Positions 1 through 5,699 of a stretch of DNA of 7,141 nucleotides are shown here, piece after piece. The translations under genes and the position numbers were made by a program. A model generated the notes under the pieces. The model had not been told where the DNA came from. It did not search any database and saw only the letters and a program-made list of their open reading frames with translations. Origin of the DNA: Gammaproteobacteria bacterium (lineage in GTDB: Bacteria; Pseudomonadota; Gammaproteobacteria; Enterobacterales; Psychrobiaceae). Within the stretch, counting starts at the first letter, position 1. Every line of letters begins with the position of its first letter. The DNA lies in NCBI GenBank assembly GCA_013214885.1, contig JABSRS010000170.1, forward strand, positions 1 through 7,141, written 5' to 3'.

Positions 1-8
1 ACGGTAAC

Positions 9-34
9 CAGATGCCATTTATCAATGGCATCTG
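9..34. repeat. Perfect inverted repeat (11-bp arms, 4-nt loop)
   Basis: Arms at 9-19 and 24-34 are exact reverse complements around the loop TATC, so a stable RNA hairpin is expected. No run of T follows on either strand, so it does not qualify as a standard intrinsic terminator from what is visible. It may be the end of an upstream gene's transcript or a leader structure for yciB. The window starts too close to it to tell. Confidence 0.6.
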
Positions 35-47
35 CTACGTCATTGAT
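21..47. repeat. Second inverted repeat overlapping the first hairpin
   Basis: ATCAATG (21-27) is the reverse complement of CATTGAT (41-47). A G-T wobble (28/40) and a C-G pair (29/39) would extend the stem to 9 pairs. Bases 21-29 lie in the loop and right arm of the 9-34 hairpin, so the two structures cannot form together. Whether this is functional is unknown. Confidence 0.35.
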
Positions 48-99
48 TTAATATAAACACTTATTGATCTACTCAAAACCTAAATTTTATTGGTAACAA

Positions 100-642
100 A
101 TGAAGCAATTACTCGATTTTTTTCCCTTATTAGCATTTTTTATCACCTATTATCTATTTGATGTCTACATCGCCAGTGGTGCCCTAATCAGCGCTACCAT
201 TTTACAAATAGCCCTGTTACAAATTTTATCCCAAAAAGTCGAAAGAGTTCATTGGATGACGTTAGGGATGGTGGTAGTATTTGGTGGCTTAACCATTTAC
301 TTTCATGATGATACGTTTATAAAGTGGAAGGTGACTATTATTTATACCCTGTTTGGTTTTTTACTGGCAGGCTATCAGTATTTTGGTGATCCGATCCCAA
401 AAAAGATGCTCGGTGCAGAAATTGAAGCCCCCGACTCGGCTTGGTTTAAAGTCAATGTCTGTTGGATTGCGACTTGTTGGCTCGCCGCATTGCTCAATTA
501 CTACATTGCGTTTAACTTTGACCTTGATACTTGGGTCAACTTTAAAGTATTTGGTTTAACTGGCGCGACTTTCGTATTATTTATTGCAACGGGTGTTTAC
601 CTCTATCAGTATATTCCCGAGCAAACAGAAGAAGAGAAATAA
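100..642 (+). CDS. yciB: Inner-membrane septation protein A, YciB family
   Basis: This is an integral inner-membrane protein of the YciB/IspA family, linked in E. coli to cell-envelope synthesis and septation; its biochemical activity is not settled. The 180-aa length matches the family (E. coli about 179). Recognisable conserved stretches are the N-terminal MKQLLDFFPL, the central VVFGGLTIYFHDDTFIKWK (residues about 59-77) and WVNFKVFGLTG (about 145-155). Hydrophobic segments near residues 5-20, 24-44, 52-67, 78-95, 117-138 and 150-172 are consistent with a polytopic membrane protein, followed by a short acidic C-terminal tail. The ATG at 100 gives the family-typical N-terminus, although the ribosome binding site is weak (GG at 92-93). 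The gene sits 3 nt upstream of yciI and the two are probably co-transcribed. Confidence 0.95.
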   Translation: MKQLLDFFPLLAFFITYYLFDVYIASGALISATILQIALLQILSQKVERVHWMTLGMVVVFGGLTIYFHDDTFIKWKVTIIYTLFGFLLAGYQYFGDPIPKKMLGAEIEAPDSAWFKVNVCWIATCWLAALLNYYIAFNFDLDTWVNFKVFGLTGATFVLFIATGVYLYQYIPEQTEEEK

Positions 643-645
643 TTT

Positions 646-945
646 ATGTGGTACATGATTTACGCCCAAGATGTTGAAAATAGCCTAGAAAAACGTTTAG
701 CAGCCCGTCCAAAACACCTGGCAAGGTTAACTCAATTGCAACAACAAGGTCGCTTATTGGTCGCAGGACCGACCCCAGCCATCGACAGCGAAGATCCTGG
801 CAGTGCGGGCTTTACTGGCTCTTTAGTCATCGCTAAGTTTGATTCACTGATCGATGCACAAGCTTGGGCCGACGCCGATCCCTACGTCATTGCTAATGTT
901 TATTCTCACGTAACAGTAAAACCATACAAGAAAGTTTTACCTTAA
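646..945 (+). CDS. yciI: YciI family protein
   Basis: This small, probably cytoplasmic YciI-family protein (dimeric alpha+beta barrel, ferredoxin-like fold) has 99 aa, against about 98 in E. coli. The family is related to muconolactone-isomerase-like folds and is suspected of being enzymatic, but no reaction is established. Visible family signatures are the start [17 protein letters not shown] with the conserved His24, [11 protein letters not shown] (residues 35-45), GFTGS (55-59) and WADADPY (74-80), then the VKPYKKV end. The start codon is only 3 nt after the yciB stop, and a purine-rich AAGAAGAG (about 628-636, inside the end of yciB) lies at ribosome-binding distance. This points to translational coupling in a yciB-yciI unit. 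No terminator is evident after the stop. Confidence 0.95.
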   Translation: MWYMIYAQDVENSLEKRLAARPKHLARLTQLQQQGRLLVAGPTPAIDSEDPGSAGFTGSLVIAKFDSLIDAQAWADADPYVIANVYSHVTVKPYKKVLP

Positions 946-952
946 TTATAAT
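923..952 (+). promoter_or_regulatory. Candidate promoter for the HD-GYP gene
   Basis: A perfect -10 hexamer TATAAT lies at 947-952, immediately after the yciI stop codon. The best -35 match at an allowed distance is CATACA (923-928, 18-nt spacer), which shares only the ACA half with TTGACA. Transcription would start near 959 and leave a leader of about 45 nt. The -10 is good and the -35 poor, so this is a candidate only. Confidence 0.35.
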
Positions 953-960
953 CGTTGTTG

Positions 961-980
961 CTTACCTGATTAAAGGTAGG
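961..980 (+). repeat. Small hairpin in the leader of the HD-GYP gene
   Basis: TACCT (963-967) pairs with AGGTA (974-978) around the loop GATTAA. One T-G wobble and an outer C-G pair extend the stem to 7 pairs. It would lie at the start of the transcript from the proposed TATAAT promoter. No T-run follows, so it is not a terminator. It does not resemble a c-di-GMP riboswitch, which would need more length and conserved sequence. Confidence 0.3.
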
Positions 981-1004
981 CATCCCTGCCAAGTAGTGAT
1001 GTAG

Positions 1005-2270
1005 ATGTCAGTAAGAAGAACACGGATCAAACTCGATATAAATCAGCTAAGACCAGGTGTTTATATCGAAATGCCTGTCGGTTGGAATGATCATCCTTTT
1101 ATGTTCAGCAATTTTATTATTGCTTCTAATAAACAAGTTGCACAACTTCGTAAAGCCAATATCAGATTTGTTTGGGGGATCCCTGCCAAAAGCACTAGTA
1201 CTCCATTGCCACTTGATGAAGTGAAGGACTCAGCCGAACTCGTTGTCGAAAATGATGATCAGCTCAACCAAGAAATCAATGAAATGGCAGCGGAAAAGCT
1301 TAAGAAAATTGAGCAGATGCAATCCTATCGCCGCCAAATTAAGAAGTGTGAAGCCAGTTATCAAACATCGATTAGCAAAGTTCGTTCGTTAACCAGTAAA
1401 ATGCAATCTCGTCCCCTTCAGGCAATGACTGAAGCACACGAAGTCATCGCAACAATGACCGATACATTACTGGCTAAAGATAACATCGTACTTCACCTAG
1501 TTAATGATGATCGTGATGATGTTGATGTTTACCAGCATGCGGTAACGGTTTCAATGTTGGCGATGATGATTGCCAAGCAATTAAATGTCGAAAAACAGCA
1601 AATCACTGAGATTGGCATTGCGGGGTTATTGCACGATATTGGTAAACTAAAAATTCCATCTCAGTTTTATACTGGCACTGATATAAGTCCTAGTAAACGG
1701 CGTTTTGTCATCGAGAAGCATCCAAGTTATTCGGTCGATTTTTTAAATCTATCGCCTGACATTTCCGATGGGATAAAAAAAATGGTGCTTGAACATCATG
1801 AATTTGCCGACGGTAGCGGTTATCCAGATGGCAAGACAATTAGCCAACTCCACCCATTTTCATTAGTGCTATCTTTGGTTAATTATTATGAAATGTTGTG
1901 TCATCCCCACGATGAGTCAAAACCAAAAAGTCAGTCACAGTCAATTTCACATATTTTCAAACATAGGAAACATTTGTTTGATCCCAAGCAATTGAACGCC
2001 TTCGTAAAGTCGATGGGGATCTATCCACCAGGTACCTTGGTCAAATTATCTAATGGCCATATTGGCATTGTGATCACGGTCGATTCAAAGAGATTACTGT
2101 TTCCTAACGTATTAATCTACGATGAAAGCATTCCTCGCAATGAAGCAGCTATTATTGATACCGAGAAAGAAGGTATCAGTGTCAGTGGCGCTGTGGTGGT
2201 CAATACGTTACCAAGGAAAGTGGTCGAATATCTTAACCCGCAAACTCGTGCCAGTTTTTATTTCGATTAA
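1005..2270 (+). CDS. HD-GYP domain protein with DUF3391-like N-terminus (probable c-di-GMP phosphodiesterase)
   Basis: HD-GYP proteins hydrolyse cyclic di-GMP in the cytoplasm. This 421-aa protein has an N-terminal DUF3391-like region (about 5-60), a charged, probably helical linker (about 85-130), an HD-GYP domain (about 165-300) and a C-terminal region with YPPGTLVKLSNG (340-351). Visible motif residues are His178, His210-Asp211 in HDIGK, His239 (KHP), His264-His265, and DGSGYP (269-274), the GYP signature. The position of the last metal-ligand Asp (family pattern near DxxDAL) reads VNYYEML, placing Asn293 there. The usual RPY that follows is not recognisable. Activity may therefore be altered. 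There is no signal peptide or membrane segment. An in-frame TAG at 1002-1004 sits directly before the ATG, which fixes the start as 1005 or later; the ribosome binding site is weak. The gene appears to be a single-gene unit between its own -10 element and a terminator. Confidence 0.9.
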   Translation: MSVRRTRIKLDINQLRPGVYIEMPVGWNDHPFMFSNFIIASNKQVAQLRKANIRFVWGIPAKSTSTPLPLDEVKDSAELVVENDDQLNQEINEMAAEKLKKIEQMQSYRRQIKKCEASYQTSISKVRSLTSKMQSRPLQAMTEAHEVIATMTDTLLAKDNIVLHLVNDDRDDVDVYQHAVTVSMLAMMIAKQLNVEKQQITEIGIAGLLHDIGKLKIPSQFYTGTDISPSKRRFVIEKHPSYSVDFLNLSPDISDGIKKMVLEHHEFADGSGYPDGKTISQLHPFSLVLSLVNYYEMLCHPHDESKPKSQSQSISHIFKHRKHLFDPKQLNAFVKSMGIYPPGTLVKLSNGHIGIVITVDSKRLLFPNVLIYDESIPRNEAAIIDTEKEGISVSGAVVVNTLPRKVVEYLNPQTRASFYFD

Positions 2271-2275
2271 TATCG

Positions 2276-2304
2276 TTGACATTAGCCGATGCCAGATCAA
2301 TTAT
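2276..2304 (+). promoter_or_regulatory. Candidate xthA promoter overlapping a terminator
   Basis: A perfect -35 hexamer TTGACA (2276-2281) is followed after 17 nt by AATTAT (2299-2304, 4 of 6 matches to TATAAT). A better -10, TATATT (2302-2307, 5 of 6), would need a 20-nt spacer. Either would start transcription around 2311-2314, giving a leader of about 32-35 nt before xthA. The elements are interleaved with the terminator hairpin of the preceding gene. Confidence 0.35.
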
Positions 2305-2318
2305 ATTCTGGCATTTTT
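2288..2318 (+). terminator. Intrinsic terminator after the HD-GYP gene
   Basis: ATGCCAGA (2289-2296) and TCTGGCAT (2307-2314) form a perfect 8-bp stem with a 10-nt loop, and a G-T pair can extend the base. The stem runs directly into five T residues (2314-2318). It begins 18 nt after the HD-GYP stop codon, the expected place for a rho-independent terminator. Confidence 0.8.
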
Positions 2319-2345
2319 CATTATTAAGACAATATAAGATTCCCT

Positions 2346-3155
2346 ATGAAAGTTATCAGTTTCAACATTAACGGCCTTCGCGCCCGACTGCATCAATTAC
2401 AAGCAATAATCGACAAGCATCAGCCAGACGTTATTGGCCTGCAAGAAATAAAAGTCGACAACCCTCAGTTTCCGCTTGAGGCTGTTGAAGCCATGGGCTA
2501 TCAAGTTTTTTATCATGGTCAAAAAGGTCACTATGGCGTAGCTATGATGACTAAGTTGCCTGTTGAAGATGTCCAATACGGCTTTGAGACTGACGAAGAA
2601 GACGCCCAACGTCGGATGATTATGGTGACAGTAACCACCGCTGCTGGTAATAAAGTGCGGATATTAAACGGTTACTTCCCGCAAGGTGAAAGCCGAATTC
2701 ACGAAACCAAATTCCCTGCAAAACGAAAGTTTTATGTCGACTTGCAAAACTATTTAGAGACTAACCATACCAATGACGAAAACGTCATTGTAATGGGCGA
2801 CATTAATATTTCGCCAGCGACAATAGACATCGGCATTGGTGAGATCAACGCTAAGCGTTGGTTAAAGACTCAAAAATGTAGTTTCTTACCCGAAGAGCGC
2901 GAGTGGCTAGCAACGCTTAAAGGCTGGGGACTAGACGATACTTTCCGCCTAATCCACCCAGAGCGCAGTGAGTGTTACAGCTGGTTTGATTATCGCTCGC
3001 GCGGTTTTGATGATAACCGTGGTTTGAGAATCGATGTTATTTATGCAACGCCTGGTCTAAGCCAGTACTGCCTCGATTCTGATATTGATTACGAACTTCG
3101 CGCCATAGAGAAACCGTCAGATCATGCACCGATCTGGTCTAGTTTCGAGTTTTAA
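2346..3155 (+). CDS. xthA: Exonuclease III (AP endonuclease)
   Basis: This enzyme of base-excision repair cleaves 5' of abasic sites and also acts as a 3'-5' exonuclease and 3'-phosphatase on duplex DNA. It is cytoplasmic, Mg-dependent and belongs to the endonuclease/exonuclease/phosphatase fold. The 269-aa length is one longer than E. coli XthA (268). The start [18 protein letters not shown] matches the family. Catalytic residues are all present: Asn7, Glu34 (LQEIK), Tyr110 (NGYFPQGES), Asp152 and Asn154 (GDINISP), Asp230 (GLRIDV) and Asp259-His260 (SDHAP). Other family landmarks are [12 protein letters not shown] (55-66), [11 protein letters not shown] (177-187) and [19 protein letters not shown] (212-230). 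No clear Shine-Dalgarno precedes the ATG. It is followed after 32 nt, with no terminator, by the GNAT gene, so the two are probably co-transcribed. Confidence 0.98.
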   Translation: MKVISFNINGLRARLHQLQAIIDKHQPDVIGLQEIKVDNPQFPLEAVEAMGYQVFYHGQKGHYGVAMMTKLPVEDVQYGFETDEEDAQRRMIMVTVTTAAGNKVRILNGYFPQGESRIHETKFPAKRKFYVDLQNYLETNHTNDENVIVMGDINISPATIDIGIGEINAKRWLKTQKCSFLPEEREWLATLKGWGLDDTFRLIHPERSECYSWFDYRSRGFDDNRGLRIDVIYATPGLSQYCLDSDIDYELRAIEKPSDHAPIWSSFEF

Positions 3156-3187
3156 ACTTTAAGTTTTAACTAATTTAAGGGATGAGT

Positions 3188-3685
3188 ATGCCAGTAGTTT
3201 TCAGTGTCGCTAGTGTTGATGATCTTGGGCAGATCAATGATATCTACAATCACTACATTAGCCACACGGCGATCACTTTTGATCTTGAGCCCTGGTCGAT
3301 GACTAAGCGTAAGCAATGGTTTGAGTCATTAGTGCAAACCACTTGTTATCAATTATTTGTCGCCACAGACATTGGCCACATTATCGGCTTTGCTTATAAT
3401 GGCCAATACCGTCCCAAGTTAGCTTATCAACACTCGACTGAGGTGACGGTTTATACTGCGCCTAACAATCAGGTGAAAGGGATTGGCAGGCAGTTATATC
3501 AACTCCTGCTGAACTATTTAAACGACCATGGTTTTCATCGTGCTTATGCCCTGATCACCCTGCCTAACGTTGCTTCGATTAAACTGCACCAACATTATAA
3601 TTTTGACCAAGTAGGCTTAATGACTGAGGTTGGTTTTAAATTCGAACAGTATCATGATGTCGCGTTGCTTGAACTAAAATTATAA
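3188..3685 (+). CDS. GNAT N-acetyltransferase, phosphinothricin/methionine-sulfoximine acetyltransferase-like
   Basis: This is a cytoplasmic acetyl-CoA-dependent N-acetyltransferase of the GNAT superfamily; the whole-length pattern resembles the Pat/Bar/YncA group that acetylates phosphinothricin or methionine sulfoximine. Numbered from the ATG at 3188 (165 aa), visible features are INDIYNHYI (16-24), TFDLEPWS (30-37), a STEVTVYT strand with Glu85 at the usual catalytic-base position, the acetyl-CoA loop QVKGIGRQLY (95-104) and the LPNVASIKLHQHYNF segment (125-139). The true substrate cannot be read from sequence. An ATG at 3182 would add Met-Ser, but AAGGG (3177-3181) touches that codon and is spaced 6 nt from 3188, so 3188 is preferred. 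The gene lies downstream of xthA, probably on the same transcript; nothing suggests a role in repair. Confidence 0.88.
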   Translation: MPVVFSVASVDDLGQINDIYNHYISHTAITFDLEPWSMTKRKQWFESLVQTTCYQLFVATDIGHIIGFAYNGQYRPKLAYQHSTEVTVYTAPNNQVKGIGRQLYQLLLNYLNDHGFHRAYALITLPNVASIKLHQHYNFDQVGLMTEVGFKFEQYHDVALLELKL

Positions 3686-3705
3686 TTAGCCAATAGATAA
3701 ACATA

Positions 3706-3742
3706 TCACACCAGCGCAATCGAATCTGCCTGCGTTATGTGA
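3706..3742. repeat. Interrupted inverted repeat upstream of ycaO
   Basis: TCACA-ccag-CGCA (3706-3718, with one extra base) is the imperfect reverse complement of TGCG-tta-TGTGA (3731-3742), with an intervening 12 nt. It follows the GNAT stop by 20 nt and has no T-run, so it is a poor terminator. The right arm supplies half of the CRP-like site described next. The left arm's TCACA could be a second, solitary half-site. Confidence 0.3.
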
Positions 3743-3753
3743 AATAACTCAAG
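3738..3753 (+). promoter_or_regulatory. CRP/FNR-family operator candidate before ycaO
   Basis: TGTGA (3738-3742), six bases, then TCAAG (3749-3753) matches 8 of 10 core bases of the CRP consensus TGTGA-N6-TCACA. The same centre read as an FNR box (TTGAT-N4-ATCAA) gives GTGAA-N4-CTCAA, 7 of 10. The centre (3745.5) is about 60 bp upstream of the start predicted from the -10 element at 3794, close to the class I activator position near -61.5. Its regulator is an inference. Confidence 0.4.
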
Positions 3754-3769
3754 TTATCTACCGTTGAGG

Positions 3770-3799
3770 TTAGCCTTAACCGTCTTTTTAACTTACAAT
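3770..3799 (+). promoter_or_regulatory. Candidate ycaO promoter
   Basis: TACAAT (3794-3799, 5 of 6 matches to the -10 consensus) has only a weak -35 partner, TTAGCC (3770-3775, 3 of 6, 18-nt spacer). Transcription would begin near 3806, leaving about 24 nt before the ycaO ATG. A weak -35 is what an activator-dependent promoter would show, and this fits the CRP/FNR-like site upstream. Confidence 0.4.
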
Positions 3800-3829
3800 G
3801 CCGCAACATTTATTTTGGCGGCAAAAATC

Positions 3830-5587
3830 ATGACTAAAACCTACATTATCGGTAAAGATGAAGCATTAGAAACTTCAATCGAAGGGATGCAAACTAAGCT
3901 TAAAAACCTTGGCTTTAATATCGAAGAAGCCTCGTGGCTAAACCCTGTTCCTAATGTATGGTCTGTCCATATTCGTGATGTTGATTGCTCTTTGTGTTTT
4001 ACCAATGGTAAAGGCTCAAGCAAGAAAGCAGCATTGGCGTCGGCATTAGGTGAATATTTTGAGCGTTTATCTTGTAACTATTTCTTTGCTGATTTTTACC
4101 TCGGACAAGACATTGCCAAAGGTGAATTCGTTCATTACCCGAATGAAAAGTGGTTCCCACTAACCGATGATGATTCATTACCAGCTGGTATTTTGGATCA
4201 AACCACCCGTGATTATTACGATCCAGACACTGAAGTGAAGGCCTCTGCCTTAATCGACATGCAATCTGGTAATAGCGAACGTGGTATTTGTGCCCTACCG
4301 TTTGAACGTCAATCTGATTTAGCCACAGTTTATATTCCAATGAATGTCGTGGGTAACCTTTATGTCAGTAACGGCATGTCTGCTGGTAACACCAAGACTG
4401 AAGCCCGTACGCAGTCGTTGTCAGAGATTTTCGAGCGCAGCATTAAAAACCGCATCATTAGTGAAGCGATTAGCTTGCCATTAATTCCAGATGACGTGAT
4501 TGCTCAATATCCATCAATCAAAGCGTCGATTGAAACACTAGAGCAAGAAGGTTTCCCAATCTCTTGTTACGATGCCTCACTTGGTGGTAAATACCCAGTT
4601 ATTGCGGTTATCTTGTTTAACCCTGCCGACGGTGGTTCATTTGCATCGTTTGGTGCTCACCCACGTTTTGAAGTGGCGTTAGAGCGTACCGTGACTGAAT
4701 TGCTTCAAGGTCGTGGTCTTAAAGATCTTGATGTCTTTAGCCCACCAACATTCGAAAATGAAGAAGTGGCCGATCACGGTAACCTTGAAACACACTTCAT
4801 CGATTCATCGGGTCTAATCTCATGGGATCTATTTAAAGACCAAGCCGATTATGACTTTGTTCACTGGAACTTCGAAGGCACCACCGAGCAAGAATGTGCT
4901 CATTTGATGGATACCTTCAAAGAAATGGGCCAAGAAGTTTACATTGCTGACTACGAGCACTTAGGTGTTTACGGTTGTCGTATTATTGCCCCAGGTATGT
5001 CTGATATTTATCCAGCAGATGATTTAATTTGGAGCAACAACACCTCGTGTGCTGATATTCGTCCAACGATTTTATCATTACCAGCGATTGCCCTAACTCA
5101 ACCTGAAGTGGTGACTGAATTATTAGAGCGCCTTGATCAACAAGATGACTTCCAACCAGTTTACGAGCTAATTGGTTTAGCTGCCCCTGGTGGCGACGGT
5201 TGGAAAACCCTACGTGTTGGTGAATTACGTGCCCTACTACACTTGGCACTTGGCCAACATGAAGACGCACTTGATTGGATTGAATGGACTCTAGATTATA
5301 ACGCTAGTACCTTCACCGCGACTCGTGCTCATTTCTACCGCGCGGTTAAAGACCTGATTAACATTGAACTCGATGACGAGCGCGATGTTAACGACTACCA
5401 GTTTGGTTTAACCAAAATGTACGGTCAAGAAATCTTAGCAGCTGCCAAGGCGCACGTTGCTCAAGAGCAAGCATTCTACGGTTTAGTCGCTGGTGATGAA
5501 TCAATGAGCCAGTTCCCGCTTCATCAGAAATTACTCGAGTCTTACGCTAAGCTACAAAAAGCTAAAGCGGCATATACTTGGAGCTAA
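3830..5587 (+). CDS. ycaO: YcaO, ATP-binding protein linked to S12 beta-methylthiolation
   Basis: YcaO-family proteins bind ATP and activate amide backbones. The E. coli namesake is linked genetically to RimO-dependent beta-methylthiolation of ribosomal protein S12, and this protein matches it along its length: 585 aa against 586. ATP/Mg-binding positions agree in both motif and number: Glu75 and Glu78 (GEYFER), Glu191, Glu199, Glu202 and Arg203 (SEIFER), and Arg286 and Glu290 (RTVTELLQGR). SNGMSAGN (180-187) and YIADYEHLGVY (371-381) are further family landmarks. The C-terminal third (about 430-585) is helical and TPR-like, as in E. coli, and ends KAAYTWS. The frame is open upstream to a TTG at 3764, but the ATG at 3830 gives MTKTYIIGKD, matching the family, with GGCGG (3817-3821) at 8-nt spacing. 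No cyclodehydratase partner or precursor peptide is adjacent, so a RiPP role is unlikely. It is monocistronic. Confidence 0.96.
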   Translation: MTKTYIIGKDEALETSIEGMQTKLKNLGFNIEEASWLNPVPNVWSVHIRDVDCSLCFTNGKGSSKKAALASALGEYFERLSCNYFFADFYLGQDIAKGEFVHYPNEKWFPLTDDDSLPAGILDQTTRDYYDPDTEVKASALIDMQSGNSERGICALPFERQSDLATVYIPMNVVGNLYVSNGMSAGNTKTEARTQSLSEIFERSIKNRIISEAISLPLIPDDVIAQYPSIKASIETLEQEGFPISCYDASLGGKYPVIAVILFNPADGGSFASFGAHPRFEVALERTVTELLQGRGLKDLDVFSPPTFENEEVADHGNLETHFIDSSGLISWDLFKDQADYDFVHWNFEGTTEQECAHLMDTFKEMGQEVYIADYEHLGVYGCRIIAPGMSDIYPADDLIWSNNTSCADIRPTILSLPAIALTQPEVVTELLERLDQQDDFQPVYELIGLAAPGGDGWKTLRVGELRALLHLALGQHEDALDWIEWTLDYNASTFTATRAHFYRAVKDLINIELDDERDVNDYQFGLTKMYGQEILAAAKAHVAQEQAFYGLVAGDESMSQFPLHQKLLESYAKLQKAKAAYTWS

Positions 5588-5599
5588 TTTATTAGTGAT

Positions 5600-5640
5600 A
5601 TAAAGCCCCGTTACTCAATGAGCAACGGGGCTTTATTGTT
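5600..5640 (+). terminator. Strong intrinsic terminator after ycaO
   Basis: AAAGCCCCGTT (5602-5612) and AACGGGGCTTT (5624-5634) form a perfect 11-bp GC-rich stem, extended outward by T-A and A-T pairs and inward by CTC/GAG after one mismatch. ATTGTTT follows on the + strand. It lies 12 nt after the ycaO stop. The A-rich left flank means it could also work to some extent in the reverse direction. Confidence 0.92.
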
Positions 5641-5667
5641 TAAAGAGCAAACGTAAAGTACTAACAT
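5639..5667 (+). promoter_or_regulatory. Weak candidate promoter for rlmA
   Basis: TTTAAA (5639-5644) and TAACAT (5662-5667) are each 4 of 6 matches to consensus with an exact 17-nt spacer, placed just after the ycaO terminator. The start would be near 5674, about 26 nt before the rlmA ATG. Both hexamers are mediocre. The support is mostly that rlmA needs its own promoter behind a strong terminator. Confidence 0.3.
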
Positions 5668-5699
5668 AAAAACAGACGTCATGAATAAGAAGAATATTA

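Noticed and set aside
946..1004. c-di-GMP riboswitch ahead of the HD-GYP gene
   Set aside because: The intergenic space is only 59 nt and lacks the conserved GEMM-type core. Only one small hairpin is visible.
982..1189. Direct repeat ATCCCTGCCAA at 982-992 and 1179-1189
   Set aside because: Several 11-base repeats are expected by chance in about 7 kb. The second copy is ordinary coding sequence in the HD-GYP gene.
3154..3166. Palindrome AAACTT-T-AAGTTT at the xthA stop as a possible terminator
   Set aside because: The centre leaves a 1-nt loop, so it cannot fold as drawn, and the stem is almost all A-T. It is AT-rich spacer sequence.
3764..3829. In-frame TTG-initiated extension of YcaO adding 22 mostly hydrophobic residues that resemble a signal peptide
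   Set aside because: The ATG at 3830 gives an N-terminus and length (585 aa) matching E. coli YcaO, with ATP-site residues in the same numbered positions. The extension overlaps the likely promoter, and YcaO is a cytoplasmic family.
3830..5587. ycaO as the core of a thiazole/oxazole-modified peptide cluster
   Set aside because: There is no E1-like or cyclodehydratase partner, dehydrogenase, transporter or small precursor ORF nearby. The sequence matches the E. coli-type stand-alone YcaO, including its helical C-terminal third.
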